Of a stretch of 64,000 bases of DNA, positions 14,598 to 23,485 are shown piece by piece. The notes beneath the pieces are model-generated. The model had not been told where the DNA came from. It saw only the letters and a program-made list of their open reading frames with translations, and made no database searches. The DNA is from an uncultured Ruminococcus sp. GTDB taxonomy: Bacteria > Bacillota > Clostridia > Oscillospirales > Acutalibacteraceae. Both the position numbers and the translations under genes were made by a program. Location of the stretch: NCBI GenBank assembly GCA_900543095.1, contig UQQD01000003.1, positions 1 to 64,000 on the forward strand, in the 5' to 3' direction. Within the stretch, counting starts at the first letter, position 1; every line of letters begins with the position of its first letter.

Positions 14598-14634
14598 AAA
14601 GGTCAGGAGCTTTGATGCCCTGACCTTTGATTTT
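14598..14634. terminator. Intrinsic terminator between nth and the lipoprotein gene
   Basis: GGTCAGG (14601-14607) pairs with CCTGACC (14619-14625), flanked by AAAAA on the left and TTTGATTTTT on the right, so it can serve both convergent genes. Confidence 0.8.
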
Positions 14635-14643
14635 TGCATTGTT

Positions 14644-15216
14644 TTATTTATGGAACGCTTTAAAATCCGTGATTACCTGTTCACGGTGCTTGTAGTTATC
14701 GGAATTTTCATCAGGATTGTTTTTATCAATACTGCTGTCGGTATATATCATCATATATTTGCCGTTGTCCGACATATAGGCTGTAACGGGGTCAAGCTCC
14801 AAAATTGAAAACGTGCCGTCTTTTTTTATTGAATCAATAACGCCTTTTGCCGTGTCGTTAAGGTTATTCGGGTCGTATGAATAAAGTTCAATAATGACTT
14901 GTTTTCCGTTATAGGTTGCCTTAAACTTTTTGCCGTTTTCAGAACCGACAAGCGATGAGTCCATTGTAACTTCCTTTGAAGTGTCAATCTCGCCGTCCTT
15001 TGTATCAATATAGCCAAGCTCGGCAAAGTAATTGCAAAGTCCGTCAAAGCTGTCGTCATAATCCTTTTCATCGGCCTTTGGTACGGTGGTTTCCTGAACT
15101 TCGCTTTCGGAGGCTTGTGACGATTGCTGGTTATCAAGCGCATCTTTGTATCCGCAGCCTGCAAATGCTGTTACTATAAGTCCTGCACACAAAAGAGCGG
15201 CAAAAAATTTTTTCAT
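14644..15216 (-). CDS. Predicted lipoprotein
   Basis: A 190-residue exported protein. I choose ATG 15216 (MKKFFAALL...) because AAAGGAC precedes it; the frame is open to 15252 without a better site. The lipobox AFAGC at about residues 17-21 predicts a lipid-anchored cysteine. A Ser/Gln-rich linker (about 27-40) leads to a mixed alpha/beta domain with FAELGYIDTKDGEI and VIIELYSYD segments. No specific family is recognised. The gene is single and converges on nth. Confidence 0.75.
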   Translation of the reverse strand: MKKFFAALLCAGLIVTAFAGCGYKDALDNQQSSQASESEVQETTVPKADEKDYDDSFDGLCNYFAELGYIDTKDGEIDTSKEVTMDSSLVGSENGKKFKATYNGKQVIIELYSYDPNNLNDTAKGVIDSIKKDGTFSILELDPVTAYMSDNGKYMMIYTDSSIDKNNPDENSDNYKHREQVITDFKAFHK

Positions 15217-15481
15217 ATTCTTTAGTCCTTTCAAGGGCGGATTTTTAAACATCGCCGTGAATTAATTTATTGATTTTGAGGCGGTGTCCTGAATTCACAA
15301 ACCATTATAACTCATATCAATCAATAAATCAATAGTTTAGGTCATTTTGCCGCCGGCTTTAAGTTTAAAGTTAATTACCAAAGTAAGTTCCACAGTGGAA
15401 GTTAAAGTGGAAGTTAAAGTGGGAATTAACGTGTTTTTGCCTGCTTGATTTTTTGCAAATATATTGTATAATAATTATATG
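15217..15481. other. Intergenic stretch with a short tandem repeat
   Basis: This stretch before repeat copy 15482 contains no gene I can support. It holds three consecutive 12-base units at 15395-15430 (GTGGAAGTTAAA twice, then GTGGGAATTAAC). AT-rich sequence at about 15462-15480 could carry a promoter, but no clear -35/-10 pair was fixed. Confidence 0.6.
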
Positions 15482-15632
15482 ACCTAAGTTGAAGATGTCG
15501 CCTGCCTTTCAGGCGGCGGGTGCTGCTACAGGATTTCAATGGGAGTAATCCCCAACCGAATCCCTGAGGAGCTAATGCTATCGGTAATGCTTGCAATCTG
15601 TCGAAAGCTTTGCTCAGATTTAGAATATTGTT
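15482..15632 (+). repeat. Dispersed intergenic repeat family A, copy
   Basis: Plus-oriented copy. It opens with a hairpin region GCCTGCCTTTCAGGCGGCGGG, then ATTTCAATGGGAG, CCCTGAGGAGCTAATGC, and ends TTGCAATCTGTCGAAAGC...GCTCAGATTTAGA. The same order of blocks occurs at 18329, 29966 and 59632. Confidence 0.75.
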
Positions 15633-15644
15633 CAGGAGGAAAAA

Positions 15645-16268
15645 ATGAAAGATTTGGTAAAACGATATTTACCCTATGCGCTTGTTATTTTTGGCGTGTT
15701 TTTAATTGTCCCGCTGTTTTTTGCTAACGAAGCACTCGAAAATTTCTTTGCAATAGCGCTTTATTTTATATTTTTGGTAACAACGGTCGTGTGCTCGGCG
15801 ATATACTGCTCAAAGCACGGACTTGACTTTTTGTTTGCGCTGATAGCCCCTATTGCGTTTTTGTTTACGATGATAATATACTGCGGCGGATTTACAAAGC
15901 TGACAAATATAATCCTGCTTGTTGTGTATCTTGTTGCCGGAATATTCGGATTGTTTTTGGGCGACCTCGCATTTGGAGATGAACGCCGCAAAAGGGAGCA
16001 AAAGGAAAAGCGAGAGGCAGAAAAATTAATGCTTCAGGCTAACCGCAGGGACGCAAGCGAAAGAGAAAGAATGCAGAGAGAGGTTAAAAAAGCTCCTTCC
16101 GCACGCAAAAAAGCTCCTGCAAGAACCGCCTCTGCCGACAAAAACAATAAGAAAAGACCTTCGGCGGATGTTGATGACTTTGATTATGACAAGTACCTTG
16201 CCGATATAGACAAGAAAAGCTCCAACGATGATGAGGTCGATAAAATTCTTAACGATTGGCATTCATAA
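15645..16268 (+). CDS. Small membrane protein with basic cytoplasmic tail
   Basis: A 207-residue protein with about four membrane helices in the first 110 residues and then a charged, helical and disordered tail (ERRKREQKEKREAEKL..., KKAPSARKKAPARTASADK), ending in an acidic DDFDYDKYLADIDKK segment. The start ATG 15645 follows CAGGAGG. Topology suggests that the tail is cytoplasmic and might bind nucleic acid or protein, but no family is recognised. It stands alone between repeat copies. Confidence 0.65.
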   Translation: MKDLVKRYLPYALVIFGVFLIVPLFFANEALENFFAIALYFIFLVTTVVCSAIYCSKHGLDFLFALIAPIAFLFTMIIYCGGFTKLTNIILLVVYLVAGIFGLFLGDLAFGDERRKREQKEKREAEKLMLQANRRDASERERMQREVKKAPSARKKAPARTASADKNNKKRPSADVDDFDYDKYLADIDKKSSNDDEVDKILNDWHS

Positions 16269-16293
16269 ATAAAATTTAATACTATTGAAAGAG

Positions 16294-16355
16294 AAAAAGC
16301 TATAATTTACATCACGCCCATCGGGTTTCCGATTGTAAATTATAGCTTTTGATTT
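16294..16355. repeat. Nested palindromic element (family B, copy 2)
   Basis: Arms AAAAGCTATAATTTACA (from 16295) and TGTAAATTATAGCTTTT (16334-16350) form a perfect 17-bp stem, with the loop containing CCC...GGG as in copy 1. It sits 26 bases after a membrane-protein gene and before a convergent regulator gene and is followed by GATTTTTTG, so it probably terminates both. Confidence 0.75.
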
Positions 16356-16382
16356 TTTGTTTGTTCTTTAATCAGTGGTTAC

Positions 16383-17252
16383 TTAATCGTTTTTATCGCC
16401 TTTGCCCTTTTTGGCGAGACTGCATACGCTGTAATATACGGGAATCGTAAGAAAAAGAATCCACATCGGATGCCAAAGGTTCCATAGAAAGCCCGTGATG
16501 AGATAGGCGATAGCAACGAGTACCGGATAACAGAAGATTGACGGATTTTTCTTAATTATCGCTTCAACCAGCGTGTAATAAAGCGGAATTGTCAGAAAGA
16601 CTATCCAGCCGAAGGCATATCCGCCGCAAATGTCACATACACCGAAAATAATGTATGCGATAACCGGAATAAAGGGGTACGGAAACTTCATAAAAAAGTT
16701 GCTTTTGTGCGCTTCTGATTTTTCCTTAGCTTCTTTGTCATAGAAGATATGACCGCTCTCATCGGTATATACTTTTGTTTTGCCGTTTTCCGATATATTT
16801 ACACCGTTACGGTTTACCGATACTTTTGAGCCGTCGTTATCAACCACATTAACGCCGTCCTTAAAGCTGATGTCAACCTTGTCGCCGTCCTTGGAATAAA
16901 TATGTATTCCGTTTTTAAAGCTCACCTTGTCATATTTCTCATATTCAACGCCGTCTTCGGGAGCAAATCCCTCGGCATTTTTGTTTTCAGACTCTTGGCT
17001 TTCGTGAGTCGTTTTGTTATTATCATTTGCAGTGCCGTTTTCGGGTTCTGCTTCTCCCTGCAAAAGCACGTCGAGCGTAACCCCGTACAGCTTGGCAAGC
17101 AATATAAGGTTATCGGTGTCCGGAGATGCCTCTGCACGCTCCCATTTTGATACAGCCTGACGGCTGACGCCTATCTTTGCGGCAAGCTCTTCCTGAGAAA
17201 GATTGTTGTTCTTTCTATACTGATAAAGTCTGTTAGCAATTTCAATATTCAT
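16383..17252 (-). CDS. XRE-family regulator with C-terminal membrane domain
   Basis: A 289-residue protein. Residues about 5-60 form a Cro/CI-type helix-turn-helix (LSQEELAAKIGVSRQAVSKWERAEASP). An acidic linker, then a short beta-repeat region (about 110-175: ISFKDGVNVVDNDGSKVSV...) and four or more membrane helices (about 190-280) follow. Start ATG 17252 is chosen because GGAGGGA precedes it. The build suggests a membrane-bound DNA-binding regulator, common in Firmicutes, but its signal and target are not evident. Two hydrophobic segments contain WHPMW and FGVCDICGGYAFGW. Confidence 0.78.
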   Translation of the reverse strand: MNIEIANRLYQYRKNNNLSQEELAAKIGVSRQAVSKWERAEASPDTDNLILLAKLYGVTLDVLLQGEAEPENGTANDNNKTTHESQESENKNAEGFAPEDGVEYEKYDKVSFKNGIHIYSKDGDKVDISFKDGVNVVDNDGSKVSVNRNGVNISENGKTKVYTDESGHIFYDKEAKEKSEAHKSNFFMKFPYPFIPVIAYIIFGVCDICGGYAFGWIVFLTIPLYYTLVEAIIKKNPSIFCYPVLVAIAYLITGFLWNLWHPMWILFLTIPVYYSVCSLAKKGKGDKND

Positions 17253-17435
17253 AATTTCCCTCCGTAAATTTGATGGCTTAATTATACCGAATTGCCCTCG
17301 GTTGCACAATACATTTCGGTTTTCAATTCCGCAACTATTGGTTGCAACGCAGGTTTTATGCGGATATTTAGGCTTACAAATACAGTTGTCTTTTAAAATT
17401 GAGTCTTTGAGGAAAAGGAACTGAAAGATACAACA

Positions 17436-17545
17436 TCAGTGCAAATTTCCCACTGCCTCTTAGGCAACAGAGTTTATTTGCACTGTTTAAGTCTGTCGCA
17501 GGCTCTGCTTCTTGAAGGCAAAGCAGAGCATTGCTCCGATTTAAA
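17436..17545 (+). repeat. Dispersed intergenic repeat family A, copy
   Basis: Contains GTGCAAAT, CTGCCTCTTAGGCAACAG, TTGCACTGTTTAAGTCTG, TCGCAGGCTCTGCTTC, and ends GAGCATTGCTCCGATTTAAA. The 17253-17604 intergenic stretch otherwise holds only a GGCGGC/GCCGCC hairpin (17547-17566) and the likely promoter of the XRE gene. Confidence 0.68.
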
Positions 17546-17604
17546 AGGCGGCCTTTACAGCCGCCCGAAATGTAATCCGTAAACCGTTATGAACCGAAAA
17601 ACGG

Positions 17605-18300
17605 TTAGGTTTTTAAAAGATGAATAGCGGTTTCAGCTTTTTCAATAATACGCAGGTCGTTATCATAGGAACACATTTTGCGTGCCTGCTGAAGATCAAC
17701 CCAGATATAGCTGTCGATCTCCTCCTCCTGGATTTTTACATTATCCGTAAATGCTCTTGCAAGGAAGAAAACTACCCTTTTTCGTATTTTGCCGAACGGA
17801 CAATATTCGCTGACCTCTCTGAAACTGTCAAATATCGTGACATCAAGTCCCGTTTCTTCTTTTATTTCACGAATCGCAGTTTGCTGTTCGTTTTCTCCGT
17901 CCTCAATATGTCCTTTAGGAAAACTCCAATATCTGCCGTTATTATTTTTTACAAGAAGGATTTTTGTATCCTGTTTTGTCCTGTAAAAAATAACTGCGCC
18001 GCAAGATTTTTCATAAAGGCAGTATATGTTTGTCAATTTTACATTCCTGAGCTTTAGAAGCAGATTGCGAATATCCGGCTCATAGAAAATTTCACCTGAC
18101 GGAGCGATTATCGCACGTTCGCCGTCAAGACCGTCAAATTCGGCAACAGCGATCACAACTGCGTCAAAATTTTCCGAAAGCTCTTTTCTCGAAATTGCAT
18201 AGGCTTTTTTGTTATTGATTTTAGGCGAATTTATAAACGCCGAATAAAGGCAGTCGCTGATTTTGCCAAATACGGTTGCTTTGACACGTTCTGCGATCAT
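17605..18300 (-). CDS. Nudix hydrolase with N-terminal extra domain
   Basis: A 231-residue protein. The C-terminal half (about 98-231) is a Nudix domain with GHIEDGENEQQTAIREIKEE followed by TGL, matching GX5EX7REUXEEXGU in full, preceded by YWSFPKG; this form resembles Ap4A/diadenosine-polyphosphate hydrolases. Residues 1-95 form a separate small alpha/beta domain I do not recognise. It should hydrolyse a nucleoside diphosphate-linked compound using Mg2+. Monocistronic, flanked on both sides by repeat family A. Confidence 0.85.
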   Translation of the reverse strand: MIAERVKATVFGKISDCLYSAFINSPKINNKKAYAISRKELSENFDAVVIAVAEFDGLDGERAIIAPSGEIFYEPDIRNLLLKLRNVKLTNIYCLYEKSCGAVIFYRTKQDTKILLVKNNNGRYWSFPKGHIEDGENEQQTAIREIKEETGLDVTIFDSFREVSEYCPFGKIRKRVVFFLARAFTDNVKIQEEEIDSYIWVDLQQARKMCSYDNDLRIIEKAETAIHLLKT

Positions 18301-18328
18301 ACTGCTACCCCCTTTCGTGCTGTTATAA

Positions 18329-18472
18329 TCTAAGTGTAATTGTCCCTCGCTTCTTAGGCGGCGAGAACCGGTTCAGAAATTCAGTGTAATTTAAATTTTC
18401 CACTGAGTTTCTAAGGAGATAAAGTTCCTTTATACTGATTGCAATCTGTCGCAAGCTTTGCTCAGATTTAAA
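18329..18472 (+). repeat. Dispersed intergenic repeat family A, near-complete copy
   Basis: Starts ATAATCTAAGTG, has the CCTCGCTTCTTAGGCGGCGAG hairpin, then CGGTTCAGAAATTCAGTG, TTTCTAAGGAG, a GATTGCAATCTGTCGCAAGC core, and ends GCTCAGATTTAAATAT. One of the best copies for defining the family. Confidence 0.78.
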
Positions 18473-18474
18473 TA

Positions 18475-19782
18475 TCAGTTAAAAAGACTGTTCATACTGT
18501 CGAGCTGATTGGTTGTGCTCATAATGCTGTTAATGAACAGTACCTCGTCTATTGAATTCTGATTGCAATAGGACGCGAGGTCGGTTTGTACATTGCGAAA
18601 TGTACGGAAGTCAATAACATGGACTTCTTCATAGTTATCGGTAAGATAAGGTGCAAAGGAGTTGCCGTAGGTTTCTTTTACAACGGCAATTTTTTTGCCC
18701 TTTTGGGCTGAATCGGAACTCGATTTCAGCACCGTAAGCGGATTATAATCGCCCATAAGGAACAATCCGTAAGTCAGCGAGCCTGCCGTTGCACCGCTGT
18801 AATACGGTGAATCATAAGTAGTAACGGTGCCGCTGCCGTCGGTCACTTCCGCAGAAACAGAGTAGGGCAGTTCCCAATACTGAACCGTATCGGAATTGAT
18901 GTTGCCTGAGCTTGACGAGTATGCCCCTGTAAAGCCGTCAACCTTATTTTCGGTACATTTATCAAGTGAAAGGGGCGTGAGCTTGTTTGTATCGGCAAAA
19001 GCCTTGTAGGCATAATATGCGCCAAGCCCCGTCCAATAGCTGTCGGAGTTAAAATAGATATAGTCTGTGTTGTGGTCGGCAAGATAATTGTATGCGTTTA
19101 CGGGAGTAACCTTGTCGGAAAGCTTTGAATATATATCTTTTATATTATCAGCCTGCGAGCTTGAAGCAGCGGCACCTTCTTTGAGCCGCTGAGGCAGACC
19201 GAATTCGGTGTGGTTTGGAATTACCATATCATAAACAGTAATACCGCTGAGCTTTTCGGCAAAGCTGTTTATTGCGTCGGCATAGGAACTTGCGTTTGTC
19301 GTGCTGTTAAACAGTTCATAGCCTGCCTTGTTCCACACATAAATACTGTTTGAGAATTCTCCGTCTGTATTATCATCTTTAATTGACGGCGTTTTAAAAT
19401 ATGTCGGCGAAAGGTCGTCCTTCGGCGGTTCTGTCGTAGCTTGAGGTTCTGTGGCGACGGCGGACGCTTCCTGTTTTGTAATTGTATCGGTTGAAACGTT
19501 GCTTGGGTCGGGACTGCTTGATGTGCAGCCTTTGAACATAAACGTCAAAAGCATTATAAAGAGCACAACGACGGCGATTCCCGAAATTACGATTATAACA
19601 CGGTTGCGAGTTCGGCGGCGGTTTTTTCTGCGCCTGTTTGCAGAGCGGCGGCGGTCGTATGAGGAGCGCCTGTTGTAGCTGCTCTGTCTGTGGTTTTGCT
19701 GACGGCGGCGGTGATCTCTGCCGTAGTAGCCGTCGTCAAAGTTGTCGGCGTCAAAATAATCATAGTCATTGCGATTGCCCAT
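18475..19782 (-). CDS. DHHW family (AlgJ-like) membrane-anchored protein
   Basis: A 435-residue protein. Residues 1-65 are strikingly arginine/tyrosine rich and cytoplasmic, followed by one membrane helix (about 67-88), a Thr/Ser/Pro-rich linker, and an extracellular SGNH-like domain with YFNSDSYWTGLGAYYAYKAF (about 251-270) that corresponds to the DHHW/AlgJ motif region. Such proteins usually work with an MBOAT acyltransferase in acetylating surface polysaccharide; none is present in the window. ATG 19782 is preferred over an upstream start because AAAGGAG lies before it. Confidence 0.75.
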   Translation of the reverse strand: MGNRNDYDYFDADNFDDGYYGRDHRRRQQNHRQSSYNRRSSYDRRRSANRRRKNRRRTRNRVIIVISGIAVVVLFIMLLTFMFKGCTSSSPDPSNVSTDTITKQEASAVATEPQATTEPPKDDLSPTYFKTPSIKDDNTDGEFSNSIYVWNKAGYELFNSTTNASSYADAINSFAEKLSGITVYDMVIPNHTEFGLPQRLKEGAAASSSQADNIKDIYSKLSDKVTPVNAYNYLADHNTDYIYFNSDSYWTGLGAYYAYKAFADTNKLTPLSLDKCTENKVDGFTGAYSSSSGNINSDTVQYWELPYSVSAEVTDGSGTVTTYDSPYYSGATAGSLTYGLFLMGDYNPLTVLKSSSDSAQKGKKIAVVKETYGNSFAPYLTDNYEEVHVIDFRTFRNVQTDLASYCNQNSIDEVLFINSIMSTTNQLDSMNSLFN

Positions 19783-19904
19783 TGTAACGCTCCTTTCCCG
19801 CACAAATATATTGTATTGATTTTTAGTCAAGTTATACCATTCTTTATTATACTACATTTTACGACTAAAAACAATACAAATGTCTAAGATTTTTGTTTGT
19901 ATAA

Positions 19905-19966
19905 CCTTAGTGCAGATTACCGCCGCCTTTTAGGCGGCAGGTGTCGGTTCGGAGCTGCCGAGGGTA
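19905..19966 (+). repeat. Truncated copy of repeat family A
   Basis: Only the left half is present: ACCTTAGTGCAGATTACC, the CGCCGCCTTTTAGGCGGCAGG hairpin and TGTCGGTTCGGA. The right half with the TTGCAATCTG core is missing. Confidence 0.65.
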
Positions 19967-20011
19967 AAGAAAAAATCAGGGCAAGCCCGAAAGCTTGCCC
20001 TAAGCAGAATA

Positions 20012-20941
20012 TCAGATTTTGGTTTTGCTGTTGTAGTCGGTCATACATTCAACAAGCACTGCCTTTTGTGCGTGAAGTCTGTTTTCCGCTTCTTCAAAGA
20101 TTTCATTTGCGTGTGCTTCAAAAACATCTGCGGTTATTTCTTCGCCGCGATGAGCAGGCAGACAGTGAAGAACCATACATTCGCTGTTTGTAACGTCCAT
20201 AAGCTCTTTGTTTACCTGATAGCCCTTAAACGCCGCCTCGCGAATTTTCTTTTCTTCCTCTTGTCCCATAGAAGCCCAAACGTCGGTATAAACAACGTCG
20301 GCGTTCTTTGCGGCAGCAATCGGATCTTCGACAATCTCGAATTTATCGCCGTATTTTTTGCCGAATTCAATTATGTTTTCGGGCGGCATATAGCCTTTCG
20401 GACACGCCGCAGAAAAGCTCATTCCCGTGCTGAGAGCACCTACGATAAGTGAATTCATCATATTGTTGCCGTCGCCGATAAAGCACATTTTAAGCCCCTC
20501 AAGCTTGCCCTTGAATTCACGGATAGTCATAAGGTCGGCAAGCACCTGACAGGGGTGGCAGTAGTCGGTAAGTCCGTTGATTATCGGAATAGAGCCGTAC
20601 TCGGCAAGAGCCTCAACCTCTTTTTGCTCAAATGTTCTTATCATTATTGCGTCAAGAAAACGTGAAAGCACCCTTGCGGTATCCTCAACAGGTTCACCTC
20701 TGCCGATTTGCAGGTCGTTTGAAGAAAGGAACAGCGGATAGCCGCCGAGCTGAGTCATACCGACTTCAAACGAAACCCTTGTTCTTGTGCTGGATTTTTC
20801 AAATATCATACCGAGGGTTTTGCCCTTGAGTATTTTGTGTTCGATGCCGTGCTTTTGTTCGTATTTAAGCTGGTCGGCAAGATTCAGCGTGTCAATTATC
20901 AATTCTGTTGACCAATCCTCAAGTTTAAGTAGGTGTTTCAT
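20012..20941 (-). CDS. argF: Ornithine carbamoyltransferase
   Basis: A 309-residue enzyme converting ornithine and carbamoyl phosphate to citrulline. SSTRTRVSFEVGM (about 50-62) is the carbamoyl-phosphate site, DYCHPCQVLAD (about 125-135) and the ornithine-binding HCLPAHRGEE (about 263-272) are intact. It is the last gene of the arginine cluster and starts one base from the argD stop, so translation is probably coupled. Length and motifs are normal for the anabolic enzyme. Confidence 0.96.
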   Translation of the reverse strand: MKHLLKLEDWSTELIIDTLNLADQLKYEQKHGIEHKILKGKTLGMIFEKSSTRTRVSFEVGMTQLGGYPLFLSSNDLQIGRGEPVEDTARVLSRFLDAIMIRTFEQKEVEALAEYGSIPIINGLTDYCHPCQVLADLMTIREFKGKLEGLKMCFIGDGNNMMNSLIVGALSTGMSFSAACPKGYMPPENIIEFGKKYGDKFEIVEDPIAAAKNADVVYTDVWASMGQEEEKKIREAAFKGYQVNKELMDVTNSECMVLHCLPAHRGEEITADVFEAHANEIFEEAENRLHAQKAVLVECMTDYNSKTKI

Positions 20942-20942
20942 A

Positions 20943-22115
20943 TCATTTGTACTCCTTTAACGTTTTTTCAAGTATATCTACAGCCTCGTCAAGCTCATCG
21001 ACGGTGATGACAAGCGGAGGCAACATTCTAAGCAAATCCTTTGCGGTGATTATCAAAAGTCCGTTTTCTACGCATTTTGCGGCAATTTGGTGTGCGTCGG
21101 CGTTTTCAAGCTCAATGCCGACCATCAGTCCCATTCTGCGAACATTTTTAACTCCGTCAATGGCTCTTAACCTGCTATCAAGGTGTTCGCCTTTTTTGTT
21201 GACGGCGCTCAAAAAATCTTTGTTTGCAACTGTATCAATCACATAGTTTGCACCTGCACATACAACGGGGTTTGCGCCGAAGGTTGTGCCGTGAGTTGAC
21301 GGCGACATAACGTCTTTCAGTTTTTCGCCGCACATACAAACGCCGATCGGCAATCCGCCGCCGAGTCCCTTTGCCATAGTAACAAGATCGGGCTTTATAT
21401 CGTAATTTTCATAGGCAAACAGCTTTCCTGTTCGTCCGATGCCCGTCTGTACCTCGTCAACTATAACAAGCACGTCTTTTTCGTTGCAGAACTTAACAAG
21501 CTGCCGAACATAGTCCTTGTCAAGAATATTCACTCCGCCCTCTCCCTGAATAACCTCAAGGAGCACGGCGCAGGTCTTGTCTGTTACCGAGTTTTTCAGT
21601 TGTTCAAGGTCGTTTGCCTCAACATAATCAAAGCCCTGAGTAAACGGAAAGAAATAGTTGTGGAACACGTCCTGACCTGTTGCGGAGAGCGTTGTTACCG
21701 TTCTGCCGTGAAAGGAATTATTGAGAGTAACAATACGGTTGCGGTCGTTTCCGTACTTGTCAAAGCTGTACTTTCTTGCAATTTTAATTGCACATTCGTT
21801 TGCCTCTGCGCCGCTGTTTCCGAAGCAAACCTTAGACATATCCGTGAGGGTGCAAAGCTTTTCGGCAAGGTCGCTTGCTTGTTTGCAATAGAAGTAGTTT
21901 GACATATGCTGGAGCGTACCCGCCTGTTTTGACACTGCGTTTACCCAGCCGTCGTTGCAGTAGCCAAGGCTGTTTACGCCGATTCCCGAAGAAACGTCAA
22001 TATATTTTTTACCGTCCTCGTCATAGGCAACTGCGCCTTTGCCGCTTTTGAGCGCAACATCATATCTGCCGTATGTGTGCATTATGTATTTTAAGTCTTT
22101 TTCTTTGGTGTTCAA
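20943..22115 (-). CDS. argD: Acetylornithine aminotransferase
   Basis: A 390-residue class III PLP-dependent aminotransferase. It has CFGNSGAEANECAIK, FHGRTVTTLSATG, the IVDEVQTGIGRTG segment containing the cofactor Asp, and the PLP lysine in LVTMAKGLGGGLPIG. It makes N-acetylornithine from N-acetylglutamate semialdehyde with glutamate as donor. It follows the GNAT gene by 21 bases and precedes argF. Confidence 0.95.
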   Translation of the reverse strand: MNTKEKDLKYIMHTYGRYDVALKSGKGAVAYDEDGKKYIDVSSGIGVNSLGYCNDGWVNAVSKQAGTLQHMSNYFYCKQASDLAEKLCTLTDMSKVCFGNSGAEANECAIKIARKYSFDKYGNDRNRIVTLNNSFHGRTVTTLSATGQDVFHNYFFPFTQGFDYVEANDLEQLKNSVTDKTCAVLLEVIQGEGGVNILDKDYVRQLVKFCNEKDVLVIVDEVQTGIGRTGKLFAYENYDIKPDLVTMAKGLGGGLPIGVCMCGEKLKDVMSPSTHGTTFGANPVVCAGANYVIDTVANKDFLSAVNKKGEHLDSRLRAIDGVKNVRRMGLMVGIELENADAHQIAAKCVENGLLIITAKDLLRMLPPLVITVDELDEAVDILEKTLKEYK

Positions 22116-22136
22116 AATCCATACCCCTTTTTGGCA

Positions 22137-22553
22137 TTATCTGTTTTCAAAAGAATAAACGAACACGTCGTCACGTTTTTTGAAGCCGAAGTCCGACCAA
22201 AAGTCCTGACCGGTTTCATTGTTTTGGTAGCAAAAAATGTGTGTTTTGTCAATACCCTCAGCCGTAATTTTTTCTATAGCTTTGTTTGCAAGCGAATGTC
22301 CTATATGTTTGCGCCTGTACTGAGGCATAACCGCCATATGGTGAATAAATCCCCGTCTGCCGTCGTGACCTGCAAGCACCGTTCCCACGATTTTTCCGTC
22401 GATAACGGCAACCTGGCTCATACCCTTGTTGCGGTCAAGATACCGCTCAATCTGTTCTCGGCTGTCGGCGTTTGAAAGCGCCCGCTTTGAGGTGGTCTGC
22501 CACATTTCATACACTTCGTCGTAATCGTCTTTTGTCATTGGTCTTATTGTCAT
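22137..22553 (-). CDS. GNAT family N-acetyltransferase in the arg cluster
   Basis: A 138-residue single-domain acetyltransferase. The acetyl-CoA loop MAVMPQYRRKHIGHSLANKA (about 81-100) has the R/Q-x-x-G/R-x-G/A-type motif, and FGFKKRDDVFVYSF closes the domain. I choose ATG 22553 (MTIRPMTKDDYDEV), preceded by AAGGAAA, over upstream starts. It lies between argB and argD. That position raises the possibility that it supplies acetylglutamate as a short N-acetylglutamate synthase, but many GNAT enzymes act on other amines, so the substrate is open. Confidence 0.8.
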   Translation of the reverse strand: MTIRPMTKDDYDEVYEMWQTTSKRALSNADSREQIERYLDRNKGMSQVAVIDGKIVGTVLAGHDGRRGFIHHMAVMPQYRRKHIGHSLANKAIEKITAEGIDKTHIFCYQNNETGQDFWSDFGFKKRDDVFVYSFENR

Positions 22554-22566
22554 AAGCTGAGTTTCC

Positions 22567-23418
22567 TTAATAAAACATAGTTCCGATACCCTCGTCGCTG
22601 AACAGCTCCAGCAGTATCGAATGTTCAAGACGTCCGTCAATAATATGAGCGCGGTTTACTCCGTTTCTGACCGCTTCAACACAGCAGTCGATTTTCGGTA
22701 TCATTCCGCCCTTGATTATGCCGTCACGTTTGAGCATAGGAACCTCGCTGACGTTTACTACGGAAATGAGCGAATTTTCATCGTTTATATCACGCAAAAG
22801 TCCTCTTATGTCGGTCATAAGAATAAGCTTTTTTGCGCCCAGCTTCGCGGCAATCTGAGCCGCCGCGAGGTCGGCGTTGATGTTGTACACACTGCCGTCA
22901 TATCCGCCTGCAACTGTTGCAACGATAGGAATATAACCGTTGTTCATAACCATTTCAAGCGGTTTCGGATTAACCTCCTTAATTTCGCCCACAAAGCCCA
23001 GGTCTGCGCTTGTAATCAGCTTTTCTGCCATCAACATTCTGCCGTCAAGTCCGCAAAGACCGATTGCGTGACCTCCGTGGCTTTCAAGGAGCTGAACGAG
23101 GCTTTTGTTTACCTTACCTGCGAGCACCTGCTGTACAATGTCGATTGTTTCGGCGTCGGTAACACGCATACCGTTTTCAAACTTGCTTTCCTTGCCGACA
23201 GCCTTGAGCATAGAGCTGATTTCGGGACCGCCGCCGTGAACGAGCACAACATTAATTCCGACAAGCTGCATAAGCACAAGATCGCTCATTACGGCAGATT
23301 TTAAATCCTCGTTTATCATAGCGTTGCCGCCGTATTTTACAACAACGGTTTCGCCTGCGTATTTTTTGATGTAGGGCATTGCCTGCACAAGCACCTTGGC
23401 ACGTTTTGAAGTATCCAT
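22567..23418 (-). CDS. argB: Acetylglutamate kinase
   Basis: A 283-residue amino acid kinase phosphorylating N-acetylglutamate. It has the phosphate-binding VVKYGGNAM near residues 22-30, LVHGGGPEIS (about 59-68), NINADLAAAQIAAKLGA (about 178-194) and a KGGMIPKIDCCVEAV segment near the ATP site. Its normal gene partner argJ is separated from it by an inserted transposase gene. Full length, no disruption. Confidence 0.96.
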   Translation of the reverse strand: MDTSKRAKVLVQAMPYIKKYAGETVVVKYGGNAMINEDLKSAVMSDLVLMQLVGINVVLVHGGGPEISSMLKAVGKESKFENGMRVTDAETIDIVQQVLAGKVNKSLVQLLESHGGHAIGLCGLDGRMLMAEKLITSADLGFVGEIKEVNPKPLEMVMNNGYIPIVATVAGGYDGSVYNINADLAAAQIAAKLGAKKLILMTDIRGLLRDINDENSLISVVNVSEVPMLKRDGIIKGGMIPKIDCCVEAVRNGVNRAHIIDGRLEHSILLELFSDEGIGTMFY

Positions 23419-23444
23419 TATATCATTCCTGTTTGATTATTTTC

Positions 23445-23463
23445 GGGCGAACAATGTTCGCCC
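23445..23463. repeat. REP-like palindrome downstream of the RAYT gene
   Basis: GGGCGAACA and TGTTCGCCC are separated by one base. With flanks (CCTAC to the right) it is the inverted counterpart of the palindrome inside the RAYT gene at 23677. Confidence 0.8.
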
Positions 23464-23485
23464 CTACATTTTAATTGCATTAATT

